Shown here: positions 29,287 through 39,683 of the stretch, piece after piece | Layout: each line of letters opens with the position of its first letter | Numbering within the stretch: position 1 is the first letter of the stretch | NCBI GenBank assembly: GCA_012837385.1 | Contig: DURH01000059.1 | Coordinates: forward strand, 18,851-82,850 | Direction of reading: 5' to 3' | Origin: Bacillota bacterium | GTDB taxonomy: Bacteria; Bacillota; Limnochordia; Darwinibacteriales; Darwinibacteriaceae | Length of the DNA: 64,000 nt | The notes under the pieces: generated by a model | The model's database searches: none | What the model was told of the DNA's origin: nothing | What the model saw: the letters and a program-made list of their open reading frames with translations, nothing else | Translations under genes and position numbers: made by a program

Positions 29287-29331
29287 GCAGCTGCCGAATC
29301 CAGAAATGCTGAATAGGCCAAATGCTTGATC

Positions 29332-29362
29332 AGAGGGACTCCAGATGGGGTCCCTCTTTTTT
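29332..29362 (+). terminator. Intrinsic terminator
   Basis: AGAGGGAC..GTCCCTCTTTTTT. Confidence 0.8.
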
Positions 29363-29436
29363 CGGAAAAAACGTAACAAAAAGTGAAAAGCAAAGAAGGA
29401 TATTCAAAAACTGTGTCAAATAAGTATGGCGAGAAC

Positions 29437-29455
29437 CATTTGAAACGGTTTAAAT
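29437..29455 (+). promoter_or_regulatory. Candidate LacI-family operator copy 1
   Basis: CATTTGAAACGGTTTAAAT, identical 19-mer repeated at 29536. Confidence 0.75.
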
Positions 29456-29535
29456 TCATTTTCTGTACATAGCAGTGGTCCGAGATCTTGTTATCGCTAT
29501 TGAGTCAATTTCCCAGACCACTCTATTTGTCCCGT

Positions 29536-29554
29536 CATTTGAAACGGTTTAAAT
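29536..29554 (+). promoter_or_regulatory. Candidate LacI-family operator copy 2
   Basis: CATTTGAAACGGTTTAAAT, identical to 29437-29455, starts 99 bp apart. Confidence 0.75.
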
Positions 29555-29635
29555 GGCGAGTCAACGCCTGGCTGCCCCAGCTTGTCTCTTTACAGCAGGG
29601 GTGAGCACAACATTTGTTAAGGGAGGAGTCTTAAA

Positions 29636-31039
29636 ATGACAGAACGTCTCAAGCTGAGCGATGTGGAAGTTGTTGAAATACCGTGGGTGGAACCGGTGTA
29701 TACCCGGGACTTCCCGGAAATCCCAGAGGAAACCTATGCTCAGCGCGTCGCCAGCCTCAGGGCCCGCATGGAAGAGCACGGCCTGTCCCATGTGGTGGTT
29801 TACGGCGACCGGGAGCATTTCGCCAATACAAGGTGGCTCACGGGCTATGACCCGCGCTTTGAGGAAAGCCTGACCATCGTGGGCCTGTCCGGCAAGCCCC
29901 GCCTGCTGGTGGGTCTGGAAGGTTTGTATTACGCAGCCATCGCCAAGGGCGTAGATGCTGAGCTGTATGATGAGTTCAGCCTGCAGGGACAGCCCGGTAA
30001 GGGCCGGTCGCTGGCTGAGATTTTCGCGGACTGCGGCCTGGCTGCAGGGAGCAGGGTGGGCTTGGTAGGTACCAAGTACCGCCAGACAAATGAGTACGGC
30101 CAGACCAAGCTGGCCAGCGATGTCCCCTACTACTTGGTGGAGGTCTTGGCCAAGACTGTGGGCTTCGACAACATAAGCGATGTCACCCGGTGGTTCACCG
30201 ATACCACAACTGGCCTGAGGATTCCTCTCACAGTGGATGAGATCGCTCGCAACGAAATGATCAACCTCATGGTATATGCGGGCATGCGCAACGCCATGGC
30301 TGCCCTCAAACCGGGAGTGACTGAAGCTGAGATCTCCGGCAAACTGAATTATGACGGTAGTATACCCCTATCCTGCCACATTGTGGTCAGCTTCGGGGAC
30401 AACGTGGGCTTGGCTCTGAACAGCCCCACCAATAATGAGCTGCGCCTGGGCGATCCCCTCAGTGTAGCCCTAGGTGTATGGGGTGCCAATATGGCCCGTA
30501 CAGGCATCGCGGTGCACAGCGAGGATGAGTTCTCCCCTGAGATCGCCGACGCCATGGAAAAGGTATTCGTGCCCTATTTCGATATGCTGCTGCGCTGGTA
30601 TGGAGCGCTGCATGTGGGTGTTAAGTGCGGAGACGTCTACGAGGTAGTCAGGGACTACATGGAGGATCCCTTCTTCCAGATTGCCCTGAACGCAGGACAC
30701 CTCATTCACTTTGAGGAGTGGATCAACGCTCCCTTTGTGCCCGGCTCCGAGGATGTGCTCCAGTCCGGCACCATGATTCAGTGCGATATCATCGTCCCCG
30801 CGACTGCTCCCTATCCAGGTGTACACACTGAAGACAGCCTGGTTGTGGCCGACGCCGCGCTCCGGGCCGAATTAGCGGAGAAATATCCTGAGGTTTGGGC
30901 CCGCATCCAAGGGCGGCGCACCATGATGGAAGGCCTTGGTTACACGCTCCATGAAGATGTCCTGCCCCTCTGCGATTTGCAGGGACAGGTACAACCCTTT
31001 ATGCTCAACCCCACGCAAGTGCTGCGGTTGAAGAAATAG
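29636..31039 (+). CDS. M24 (pita-bread, Xaa-Pro peptidase-like) family protein with degenerate metal-ligand positions
   Basis: N-terminal creatinase-like domain + EMINLMVYAGMRNAMAALKPGVTEAEI...GHLIHFEEW...HTEDSLVV. Confidence 0.78.
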   Translation: MTERLKLSDVEVVEIPWVEPVYTRDFPEIPEETYAQRVASLRARMEEHGLSHVVVYGDREHFANTRWLTGYDPRFEESLTIVGLSGKPRLLVGLEGLYYAAIAKGVDAELYDEFSLQGQPGKGRSLAEIFADCGLAAGSRVGLVGTKYRQTNEYGQTKLASDVPYYLVEVLAKTVGFDNISDVTRWFTDTTTGLRIPLTVDEIARNEMINLMVYAGMRNAMAALKPGVTEAEISGKLNYDGSIPLSCHIVVSFGDNVGLALNSPTNNELRLGDPLSVALGVWGANMARTGIAVHSEDEFSPEIADAMEKVFVPYFDMLLRWYGALHVGVKCGDVYEVVRDYMEDPFFQIALNAGHLIHFEEWINAPFVPGSEDVLQSGTMIQCDIIVPATAPYPGVHTEDSLVVADAALRAELAEKYPEVWARIQGRRTMMEGLGYTLHEDVLPLCDLQGQVQPFMLNPTQVLRLKK

Positions 31040-31171
31040 GTTGGTTCAAGGATTGAGTTAGGAAAGACTGGTCGAAGAACTGCTGCGGCAGTATGACGCA
31101 AAGGAGGGTAGAGCTTGCGGTAACTGAATAATTGAGCCGCAGCCAACAACATGAGTGGAGGGATGAAGTAA

Positions 31172-32224
31172 ATGAAACTATTTAAGCGTCGTCTACCAAT
31201 CGTATTGCTGCTTACCTTTGTTGTGGTGCTTGGTGCAACCGGATTGGCATCGGCCAAGAAACCTTTGATCGGTGTATCCATCCGCAGCCTGTCTGAAGAG
31301 CGTTGGGCCCGTGAAAAGGATATCATGGAACAGTTGGCTAAGGAAATGGGAGCAGACATCATGTTCACAGATGCCAACCATGATGAGAATCTCCAGAACT
31401 CCCAGATCGAGAACCTGATTTCCCGTGGAGTAGATGTACTGATTATTATCGCCCAGAACAGTGACGTAGCCGCCACTGGAGTGCAGATGGCTTCTGAAGA
31501 AGGAATCCCAGCCATTGCTTACGACGTAGCTGTCTTCCACCCCGACGCCATCTACCTCTCCTTTGACAGCATCAAAGTGGGCTACGAGATGGCCAAGGTT
31601 ATCGTGGACCTGGTTCCCAAAGGCAACTACATGTGGCTTGGTGGATCCCCAACCGATGACAACGCCTATCTCGTGCGCCAGGGACATTTCCAAGTTCTGC
31701 AGCCTCTCATTGACAAAGGCGACATCGTCCTCGTAGGTGAGCAGTGGTGCACCGCTTGGAGCCCCCAGGAAGCTATGATGCACACAGAGAACGCTCTCGT
31801 TGCCAACGATGACAAGATTGACGCAGTTGTAGCTTCCAACGACGGTACCGCTGGCGGCGCAGTTCAAGCCCTTATGGAGCGCGGGCTGGCTGGCACAGTA
31901 CCCACCTGCGGACAAGACGTTGACCTTGCCGCTGCTCAGCGCATTGCCGAAGGTACCCAGGCGGTATCCATCTTCAAGGACGTTAGGGTATTGGCTCGCA
32001 CTGCCATTGAAGCCGCTATGGAGCTGGCTGAAGGCAAGAAGCCATCCCACATCAACGGCACGTATCGCAACGAGGAGCGGGGCATTGAGCAGGAAGCCAT
32101 CCTTCTCGACGTAGTGCCCATCACCCAGGATAACCTGTATGAAGTGATTATCCTTGGCGGGTTCCACGCCCTTGAGGATGTCTATCGCAACGTTCCCAGG
32201 TCCGAATGGCCTGACCAAAAGTAG
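31172..32224 (+). CDS. xylF: D-xylose-type ABC transporter substrate-binding protein
   Basis: Signal peptide, KKPLIGVSIRSLSEERWAREKDIMEQLAKEMGADIMFTDANHDENLQNSQIENLISRGVDVLIIIAQN. Confidence 0.92.
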   Translation: MKLFKRRLPIVLLLTFVVVLGATGLASAKKPLIGVSIRSLSEERWAREKDIMEQLAKEMGADIMFTDANHDENLQNSQIENLISRGVDVLIIIAQNSDVAATGVQMASEEGIPAIAYDVAVFHPDAIYLSFDSIKVGYEMAKVIVDLVPKGNYMWLGGSPTDDNAYLVRQGHFQVLQPLIDKGDIVLVGEQWCTAWSPQEAMMHTENALVANDDKIDAVVASNDGTAGGAVQALMERGLAGTVPTCGQDVDLAAAQRIAEGTQAVSIFKDVRVLARTAIEAAMELAEGKKPSHINGTYRNEERGIEQEAILLDVVPITQDNLYEVIILGGFHALEDVYRNVPRSEWPDQK

Positions 32225-32271
32225 AGTTAACCGTAACTAAGGGAAATTACTAAGGAAAGACGGGTGGACTT

Positions 32272-33798
32272 ATGCCAGAACAAAAGAAAGTTCTTCTGAG
32301 GATATCGAACGTAAGCAAATCATTCCCGGGCACCAAAGCCCTGGACAATGTGAGCTTAGATGTCTATGAGGGGGAAATTCACGCCATCTGCGGCGAAAAT
32401 GGGGCTGGTAAGTCCACCCTCATGAAAATCTTGAGCGGCGTCTACCCCGGGGGGAGCTATGAGGGTGAGTTTTTCCTCCAGGGCACCAAATGCCAGTTTG
32501 CAGGGGTCAAGGACTCAGAGCAATTCGGCATACGCATCATCTACCAGGAACTGACCTTGGTGCCCCAGATGACCGTGGCGGAGAACATCCTGCTGGGAGC
32601 TGAGCCCAACAAATACGGGATAATCAACCAGAATCAATTATACAGCCAAGCAGAACAGCTCTTGAAGGAATACGACCTCAATGTGCCATGCAGTGCTAAA
32701 GTCAGCTCTTTGGGCATAGGCCAGCAGCAGATGGTGGAAATCGCCAAAGCCCTCTCGGGGAGGGCGCGGCTCTTGATTTTAGATGAGCCCACTTCTGCCC
32801 TGACTATTGATGAGACCGAAACGCTCCTCCGGATCATTAGGGAGCTCAAGGGAAGGGGCGTCACCTGCATCTATATATCTCACAAACTAGAAGAGGTTTT
32901 TGAAATAGCAGACCGGATCTCGGTACTGCGCGATGGCAAGCTGATCGGCACAGCGGAAACCTCTCAACTGGATCACAACAAGGTGGTCTCCATGATGGTG
33001 GGACGGGAGATGGAAAGCCAGTATCCTCCGCGCCAGAGGCAGGTGGGCGACGTGATCCTCTCTGTGAAGAACTGGACAGTTGTCAAGGACGGCGGGGCTT
33101 CCCGCCCGGTTGTGCAGGACGTTTCCTTTGATCTGCGCAGGGGCGAAGTATTGGGTATCGCGGGCCTGATGGGCTCAGGCCGCACCGAACTGGTGCAGAG
33201 CATTTTCGGGGAGTACGGCAAGAGGGTTTCTGGCGAGCTGATCCTCAACGGTGAACCGGTGACGATCAACTCTTCCCAGGATGCCATCAAACACGGGCTG
33301 GCTCTGCTGGCTGAAGACCGCAAGCAGCTGAGCCTAATCCTCAAGCACCCGATTCTAACCAACGTTACCATATCTTCCCTGAGGGAGCTGCTGCGCGGGG
33401 GAGTGATTGACCAGAACAGAGAACTCTCCGCGGTCCATGACTACCGGGATCGTCTGGCCATCAAGGCTCCCTCGGTGCACACGGTGGTGAATGAACTGAG
33501 CGGCGGCAACCAGCAGAAGGTGGCCATCGCCAAGTGGCTCATGACGGACCCGCAGGTGCTGATCATGGATGAGCCCACCCGCGGCATCGATGTGGGCACC
33601 AAGTATGAAGTGTACAAGTTAATGAACGACTTAACCAGTCGGGGCGTTTCCATAATTATGGTTTCTTCTGAGCTCCCCGAAGTACTGGGGATGAGTGACC
33701 GGATCTTGGTCATGCGCGAAGGTACTATGGCAGGCATTGTGGACAATGACAATGTAAGCATGGAAGAGATCATGCTGCTGGCAACAGGAGCAGCTTAA
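32272..33798 (+). CDS. xylG: Xylose/monosaccharide ABC transporter ATP-binding protein (two NBDs)
   Basis: [61 protein letters not shown]; second NBD ELSGGNQQKVAIAKWLMTDPQVLIMDEPTRGIDVGTKYEVYKL. Confidence 0.94.
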   Translation: MPEQKKVLLRISNVSKSFPGTKALDNVSLDVYEGEIHAICGENGAGKSTLMKILSGVYPGGSYEGEFFLQGTKCQFAGVKDSEQFGIRIIYQELTLVPQMTVAENILLGAEPNKYGIINQNQLYSQAEQLLKEYDLNVPCSAKVSSLGIGQQQMVEIAKALSGRARLLILDEPTSALTIDETETLLRIIRELKGRGVTCIYISHKLEEVFEIADRISVLRDGKLIGTAETSQLDHNKVVSMMVGREMESQYPPRQRQVGDVILSVKNWTVVKDGGASRPVVQDVSFDLRRGEVLGIAGLMGSGRTELVQSIFGEYGKRVSGELILNGEPVTINSSQDAIKHGLALLAEDRKQLSLILKHPILTNVTISSLRELLRGGVIDQNRELSAVHDYRDRLAIKAPSVHTVVNELSGGNQQKVAIAKWLMTDPQVLIMDEPTRGIDVGTKYEVYKLMNDLTSRGVSIIMVSSELPEVLGMSDRILVMREGTMAGIVDNDNVSMEEIMLLATGAA

Positions 33799-33875
33799 AA
33801 CCCAAATCATTTTGAAAAGAAGTGATGCATGTGAATACGGGAGATGTAAAACTCGGCACAAAGGAGCGCTCTAAG

Positions 33876-35054
33876 ATGAAGGGCCTCCTGGCAGTAGATA
33901 TGCGTTCTTACACCATCGTTTTGGCCCTGGTGGTCTTGTGGATCGCCCTCAGCTTGCTGAGCGACGGCGCTTTCTTTACCCCTCGCAATCTATCTAACCT
34001 TTTTAGGCAAGGATCTGTAGTAGCATTCATCGCCGTGGGTATGGTGTTGGTGATTGCGGCAGGCCAAATTGACCTCTCAGCAGGATCCCTGGCCGGTCTG
34101 GCGGGAGCCATAGCCGCGCTCATGCAGGTGCGCTGGCTGCCTGCCCTGGCCGCAAGTACTGGATGGACTGCCCTGGCCTCCGGTTGGCCCGCGGCCATCT
34201 TGAGCATCGCCGCCGCAGTGGCCTGCGGAGTGGCGCTAGGCGCGGTGCAGGGCGTGTGGGTCGCTTACGGTAAAGTCCCGGCGTTCATCGTTACCCTGGG
34301 CGGTTCCTTAGTGTTTCGCGGCTGGCTGCTGGGCATTACCAGGGGAGTGAACATCGCCCCCATGGATCCCAAGTTCCAGCTTTTGGGCCAAGCGTACCTG
34401 TCCACTGGGTTGGGGACAACCTTGGGCATGATCGCAGTGGCAGCTGTTATAGCCTACCGCATCTACTCGCGGATCAACAGGCAGCGCTACGGGCTTACCG
34501 TTAGACCCGTGTGGCTGGAGGCGTTGGCTACAGTTGGAGTCTGCGCAATGATCATTTTCTTCGTAACACAAATGAACAGTTACCGCGGCATTCCTGTCCC
34601 GGTAATCCTCCTCTTGGCGCTGGCCGGCTTGTTTACCTTTATCACTACCCGCACCCAGTTCGGCCGCCATGTCTATGCCATTGGAGGCAACATTGAGGCC
34701 GCCCGCCTGTCGGGGATCAATATTCGGCAGAGTATCTTCAAGATCTTCATGGTGGTGGGGGCGATGGCCGGCGTGAGCGGAGCCGTACTCAGCGCTAGGC
34801 TGAATGTGGCCACTGCCAACGCGGGATCCCAGTTCGAACTGAATGCCATTGCCGCCTGCGTCATTGGAGGCACCAGCCTTGCCGGGGGCGAAGGAAGCAT
34901 TCCAATGGCTCTCATTGGTGCGCTGATTATGGCCAGTGTGGATAACGGCATGAGTTTGCTGAACGTAGAATCATTCTGGCAGCAGATCATCAAGGGGCTG
35001 ATCTTGGCCACCGCGGTGCTCATCGATGTCAACTCCCGTAAAGGGCGGGATTAG
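33876..35054 (+). CDS. xylH: Xylose ABC transporter permease
   Basis: FTPRNLSNLFRQGSVVAFIAVGMVLVIAAGQIDLSAGSLAGLAGAIAALMQVRW; start at ATG with AAAGGAG RBS. Confidence 0.92.
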   Translation: MKGLLAVDMRSYTIVLALVVLWIALSLLSDGAFFTPRNLSNLFRQGSVVAFIAVGMVLVIAAGQIDLSAGSLAGLAGAIAALMQVRWLPALAASTGWTALASGWPAAILSIAAAVACGVALGAVQGVWVAYGKVPAFIVTLGGSLVFRGWLLGITRGVNIAPMDPKFQLLGQAYLSTGLGTTLGMIAVAAVIAYRIYSRINRQRYGLTVRPVWLEALATVGVCAMIIFFVTQMNSYRGIPVPVILLLALAGLFTFITTRTQFGRHVYAIGGNIEAARLSGINIRQSIFKIFMVVGAMAGVSGAVLSARLNVATANAGSQFELNAIAACVIGGTSLAGGEGSIPMALIGALIMASVDNGMSLLNVESFWQQIIKGLILATAVLIDVNSRKGRD

Positions 35055-35160
35055 TCGGTGCTTAGTTTCACAACCGTTTTAGCCCAGTTCTGGCAGGAGT
35101 TTCTGGGCACAATGTCAAAACCTAAATGTATATGGAATTTTGAATGGTGGAGGAAATCGT

Positions 35161-36237
35161 TTGGCTGGAAATCGATCAAGGGGCGCTAGAAAACGACATG
35201 TTACCATCGAGGATCTAGCGCGTCATCTAAATATCTCCAAAGCCACTGTCTCCCTGGCACTGAACAACAGCTCCCTAGTCGCGGATGAAACCCGGCGGCG
35301 GGTGACTGCAGCCGCGGAGCAGTTTGGCTATCGACCCAACTACTTTGGGGCGCGCCTATCCAGGGGCAAGTCCGATATGATCGGCCTGTACATCTTGGGT
35401 GGCACAGAGGCGCAGTGCAACTGGATGCTGCCCTCCAGCTGGATGTTTTATCATCCCATCCTCAAGGCGGTGAGTGAGGAACTCTCCAAGCACGGTTACC
35501 GCTTTAACCTGGAAGTGGTGAGTGTAGAACAGGCGATCAAAGAGGGAGTTATCTCTTCGGTGATCCAGGAAGGCTCCTTGGATGGAATGCTCCTGGTGGT
35601 GCAGGATGATATAGACTACAGCTTCCTGGACATAGTAGAGGAGAGGCAGTTTCCCTTTGTGGCGCTCAATGCCAAGGTCTCCGAAACCATCAGTTCCGTA
35701 AAGATTGACAATGCCCTGGGCGCCAGTACGGCGGTCGGGCATCTGCTTGAGCGGGGCCACCGCACAATCGCGCTTTTAAGCGGGCCTGAAAAGGACAGCA
35801 ACGCCAGTGACAGGTTGAAGGGTTTTCGGGACGCGATCTTAGAGGCCGGGCTGGAATGGAACCCCAGCCTGGTTTACTATGGCGATTGGAAGCGGGAATC
35901 GGGCTGGCGGGGAGCGGAAGCGTTCTTGCAGCTGGAAGACCGGCCGACAGCCATTTTCTGTGCTAACGACCATATGGCTATCGGAGCCATGCAGATGCTG
36001 GAGCAGGCGGGATTGAAGGTGCCCCAGGACGTTTCGTTGATTGGCTTTGACGATACAGAACTGTGTCAGGTGGTGGTGCCCAGGTTAACTACAGTAAGAC
36101 AGCCGGTGGGCTTAATGGGTGAACTAGGGGCTAAAGCGGTGCTGCAGCAAATCGATGCAGAGTCCTTCGAGGTAACCCATATCAACCTGGAGCCCGAGCT
36201 GATCGTTCGGGAATCCACGGCATATGTCAATCGTTGA
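35161..36237 (+). CDS. LacI family transcriptional regulator
   Basis: [62 protein letters not shown] start after GGAGG. Confidence 0.93.
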   Translation: MAGNRSRGARKRHVTIEDLARHLNISKATVSLALNNSSLVADETRRRVTAAAEQFGYRPNYFGARLSRGKSDMIGLYILGGTEAQCNWMLPSSWMFYHPILKAVSEELSKHGYRFNLEVVSVEQAIKEGVISSVIQEGSLDGMLLVVQDDIDYSFLDIVEERQFPFVALNAKVSETISSVKIDNALGASTAVGHLLERGHRTIALLSGPEKDSNASDRLKGFRDAILEAGLEWNPSLVYYGDWKRESGWRGAEAFLQLEDRPTAIFCANDHMAIGAMQMLEQAGLKVPQDVSLIGFDDTELCQVVVPRLTTVRQPVGLMGELGAKAVLQQIDAESFEVTHINLEPELIVRESTAYVNR

Positions 36238-36269
36238 TCAATAGGTTTCTAAACGAAGGAGGAAGTAAT

Positions 36270-37589
36270 GTGAACAAGTACTTTCCAGAAGTAAGTAAAG
36301 TGCTCTATGAAGGTAAGGACACTAAGAATCCCTTAGCCTTCCGTTATTACGATCCCCAGCGTAAAGTAGGGGATAAGACCATGGAGGAACATCTTCGCTT
36401 TTCCATGGCTTACTGGCATACCCTCTGCGCTTCAGGCGTAGACATGTTTGGCTCCGGCACGGCAGTTCGGCCTTGGGATAAACTCACCAAGCCCATGGAC
36501 ATCGCCAAAGCCAGGGCAGAAGCAGCGTTTGAGTTTATGGTCAAGATGCAGATTCCTTTCTTCTGCTTCCACGACGTAGACATCGCTCCAGAGGGCGAGA
36601 ACCTCACCGAGACTTTCAAGAACCTCGATGAGATCGCAGCCCTGCTCAAAGACTTAATGAAACAGACCGGCATTAAGCTGCTCTGGGGTACCACTAATCT
36701 CTTTACCCATCCCCGCTTTTTGCACGGTGCCTCCACTTCGCCTAACGCTGATGTCTTTGCCTATTCCGCGGCACGGGTCAAGAAGACCATGGAAATCACC
36801 AAGGACCTGGGCGGCGAGAACTATGTGTTCTGGGGCGGCCGGGAAGGCTATGAAACCCTGCTGAACACAGATATGAAACTGGAAATGGATAACCTAGCCC
36901 GCTTCCTGCATATGGCAGTGGATTATGCTAAGGAAATCGGCTTTACCGGTCAGTTCCTCATCGAACCCAAGCCGAAAGAGCCAACCAAGCACCAGTATGA
37001 CTTCGACGTAGCTTCTGTGATCGGCTTCTTGAAGACCTATGGTTTGGATAAGGACTTCAAGGTCAATATCGAAGCTAACCATGCTACGCTGGCTGGACAC
37101 ACCTTCCAGCATGAGCTGCGCCTGGCCAGAATCAACGGCCTGCTGGGCAGCGTAGATGCCAACCAAGGTGACGAACTCTTGGGTTGGGATACGGACCAGT
37201 TCCCCACCAACCTCTATGTCACCACTCTCGCTATGTATGAGATTCTGCTCAATGGCGGCTTAGCACCTGGCGGCCTCAACTTTGACGCCAAGGTACGCAG
37301 GGGCTCCTATGAACCCATCGACCTCTTCTACGGCCATCTGGCAGGCATGGACGCCTTTGCCCACGGCTTGCTGGCAGCCTACAAGCTCCTGGAATCCAGG
37401 GAACTGGAAGACTTTGTGGCTGAGCGCTACAGCAGCTACACCAAGGGAATTGGTGAGAAGATCGTCAAGGGCGAAGTGGGCTTCAAAGAGCTGGCTGAAT
37501 ACGCCATGGATCATCAAGAGATTAAGCATACATCTGGACGCCAAGAGCTCCTGGAGACCATCGTCAACAAGTACATCTTCGAAGCTTAA
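36270..37589 (+). CDS. xylA: Xylose isomerase
   Basis: [96 protein letters not shown] start. Confidence 0.97.
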   Translation: MNKYFPEVSKVLYEGKDTKNPLAFRYYDPQRKVGDKTMEEHLRFSMAYWHTLCASGVDMFGSGTAVRPWDKLTKPMDIAKARAEAAFEFMVKMQIPFFCFHDVDIAPEGENLTETFKNLDEIAALLKDLMKQTGIKLLWGTTNLFTHPRFLHGASTSPNADVFAYSAARVKKTMEITKDLGGENYVFWGGREGYETLLNTDMKLEMDNLARFLHMAVDYAKEIGFTGQFLIEPKPKEPTKHQYDFDVASVIGFLKTYGLDKDFKVNIEANHATLAGHTFQHELRLARINGLLGSVDANQGDELLGWDTDQFPTNLYVTTLAMYEILLNGGLAPGGLNFDAKVRRGSYEPIDLFYGHLAGMDAFAHGLLAAYKLLESRELEDFVAERYSSYTKGIGEKIVKGEVGFKELAEYAMDHQEIKHTSGRQELLETIVNKYIFEA

Positions 37590-37638
37590 GCTGGCATTCG
37601 GTACTTAAAACGGCAGGAGTGAAAGGCGGGTAGATGTG

Positions 37639-39138
37639 ATGAGTTATCTTATAGGCTTAGACGTTGGCACATCGGCTGTAAAGGCGCTTTTGCTCACCAG
37701 CGAAGGCAGCGTGGTGGGAAGCCATACCGCCGAGTATCCTTTCCGCTCGCCGCAGCCTGGCTGGACCGAGCAGGATCCAGAGGATATGTGGAAAGCGTCT
37801 GCAGAGGCCGTCCGCGGAGTGCTATCCAAGTTCTCCGTTAATCCTGAGGCAGTAGCTGGTGTGGGACTATCGGGCCAGATGCACAGCTCTGTGTTCCTGG
37901 ATGAGCGCAGTGAAGTGATCAGGCCTGCAATCCTTTGGAATGACACGAGGACCACGCCCCAATGCCGCTTGATCGACAAGACAGTGGATCCCGATGTGCT
38001 GCGGGAAGAGGCTTGCAACCCTGCTCTTGAGGGGTTTACCCTTCCCAAAGTGCTGTGGCTGAAGGAAAATGAACCTGAGAATTTCGCCAAGCTGCGCTGC
38101 TTGGTGCTGCCCAAGGATTATGTGCGCTTCCGCTTAACGGGCAATCTGGCCATGGAAGTGTCCGATGCCGCGGGCATGCTCATGATGAACCTGCGCAAAC
38201 AGGCGTGGTCCAAACCCATTTTGGACGCCTTTGATCTCCCCGCAGACATTCTGCCGCCCATTATCGGGTCGTCGGAAGTGGCGGGAACCATCACTGCGGA
38301 AGCCGCTGAAGCCACCGGCTTGAAGCCAGGCACCCCAGTTGTGGGCGGCGGAGCAGATAACGCCTGTGGAGCTGTGGGCTCCGGCGTAGTGGTTGCCGGC
38401 AGGGGCATGGTGAGCCTGGGCACCAGCGGAGTGATCCTCGCTCACTTGGCAGAACCCAGACTGATCACCGAGGGCACCGTGCATATGTTCAACAGCTGCG
38501 TGCCAGGGGAATTCTACATGATGGGGGTAACCCTGTCTGCAGGCCTTTCCCTGAGCTGGCTGCGGAGCCGCATCGGCATGGAAGAAGTTCCCTATGATGT
38601 GATGACCAAAGCCGCCGAAACTGTACCTCCCGGCAGCCGCGGCCTGGTGTTCCTCCCCTATCTAACTGGGGAGCGCACACCTCATGGTGACGGCAATGCC
38701 AGGGGCAGCTTTGTGGGGCTCAGCGCTATCCATGATCAGGGTGATCTGGTCCGTGCGGTATTGGAAGGAGTGGCCTATGCCTTCTGCGATTCCGTACGAC
38801 TGCTGCGGTCCGCAGGCTGGAACGGCACATCCTTACGGGCACTGGGCGGTGGCGCCAAGTCTCCGCTGTGGAAGAAGATCATTGCCAGCGCCACTGGTTT
38901 GATGCTGGAAGAGATCAACATTGATGAAGGCCCAGGCTTGGGTGCAGCTATCCTGGCCGGGGTAGGAACAGGCATCTACGCCGATGTGCGGGAAGCCTCT
39001 GACTCCATCATTAAGGTGAAGGGTGCAGTGGAACCTGACCCAGAGTGGAACAAGGTTTACAGCGAAATGTACCAGGTGTACAGAACTCTGTACCCGGCCT
39101 TGAAACCTTCCTTTGATCGCTTAGTAAGTATGGCGTAG
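37639..39138 (+). CDS. xylB: Xylulokinase
   Basis: YLIGLDVGTSAVKALLLTSEGSVVGSHTAEYPFRSPQPGWTEQDPEDMWKA; GLSGQMHSSVFLDE; FGGY kinase. Confidence 0.96.
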   Translation: MSYLIGLDVGTSAVKALLLTSEGSVVGSHTAEYPFRSPQPGWTEQDPEDMWKASAEAVRGVLSKFSVNPEAVAGVGLSGQMHSSVFLDERSEVIRPAILWNDTRTTPQCRLIDKTVDPDVLREEACNPALEGFTLPKVLWLKENEPENFAKLRCLVLPKDYVRFRLTGNLAMEVSDAAGMLMMNLRKQAWSKPILDAFDLPADILPPIIGSSEVAGTITAEAAEATGLKPGTPVVGGGADNACGAVGSGVVVAGRGMVSLGTSGVILAHLAEPRLITEGTVHMFNSCVPGEFYMMGVTLSAGLSLSWLRSRIGMEEVPYDVMTKAAETVPPGSRGLVFLPYLTGERTPHGDGNARGSFVGLSAIHDQGDLVRAVLEGVAYAFCDSVRLLRSAGWNGTSLRALGGGAKSPLWKKIIASATGLMLEEINIDEGPGLGAAILAGVGTGIYADVREASDSIIKVKGAVEPDPEWNKVYSEMYQVYRTLYPALKPSFDRLVSMA

Positions 39139-39140
39139 CG

Positions 39141-39189
39141 GAGCAGGAGGCAAGAGGCAAGAGGCAAGAGGCAAGAAGCAGGAAGTAAG
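39141..39189 (+). repeat. Degenerate heptamer tandem array (7 units) after the xylB stop
   Basis: GAGCAGG AGGCAAG AGGCAAG AGGCAAG AGGCAAG AAGCAGG AAGTAAG. Confidence 0.92.
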
Positions 39190-39192
39190 GAG

Positions 39193-39215
39193 GGGCTGGG
39201 GGAACCCAGCCCTTT
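39193..39215 (+). terminator. Intrinsic terminator after xylB
   Basis: GGGCTGGG-GGAA-CCCAGCCC TTT. Confidence 0.75.
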
Positions 39216-39270
39216 CAGATCCTGATTGCCGTACTGCGTCTGCTGGCAGTACGCAGAGGAGGTATGTGTT

Positions 39271-39681
39271 GTGACCGTAGAGATTGTAGGCGGAGTCCAG
39301 GTTTCGTTTCCTCAGGACTGTGGGAATGCACCGCGGAAGATGGTACTGGTGGGGCTTTACAAAGCATTTGCCGCCCGTGATTTTGAGCATCTTCAGGCTA
39401 ACACAGCTGAAGATGTGCGCTGGGACATAGTGGGCAAGCAGGTTCTAGAAAACCAGGCAGCTTCCCTGGAACTCCTGGAGCAGTATAGAGCAGCGGAGGG
39501 AGGCCTCAAGGAAATCGTCATATTGAATGCGATTACCCACGGCAACACCTGCGCGGTCCACGGAGAAATCCTGTGCAGCAGTGGGGCCCGCTTTGGCTTT
39601 TGCGATGTGTTCGTTTTCCGCGGCTTCACAAAAACGGCCAAAGTTAAGGAAGTCACTTCTTATGTGATCAGAACCAATTAG
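39271..39681 (+). CDS. SnoaL/NTF2-like fold protein
   Basis: KMVLVGLYKAFAARDFEHLQANTAEDVRWDIVGKQVL...; GTG start after AGAGGAGG. Confidence 0.75.
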   Translation: MTVEIVGGVQVSFPQDCGNAPRKMVLVGLYKAFAARDFEHLQANTAEDVRWDIVGKQVLENQAASLELLEQYRAAEGGLKEIVILNAITHGNTCAVHGEILCSSGARFGFCDVFVFRGFTKTAKVKEVTSYVIRTN

Positions 39682-39683
39682 GC

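Noticed and set aside
31193-32218. 341-aa minus-strand ORF
   Set aside because: Antisense shadow of xylF with no recognisable family features.
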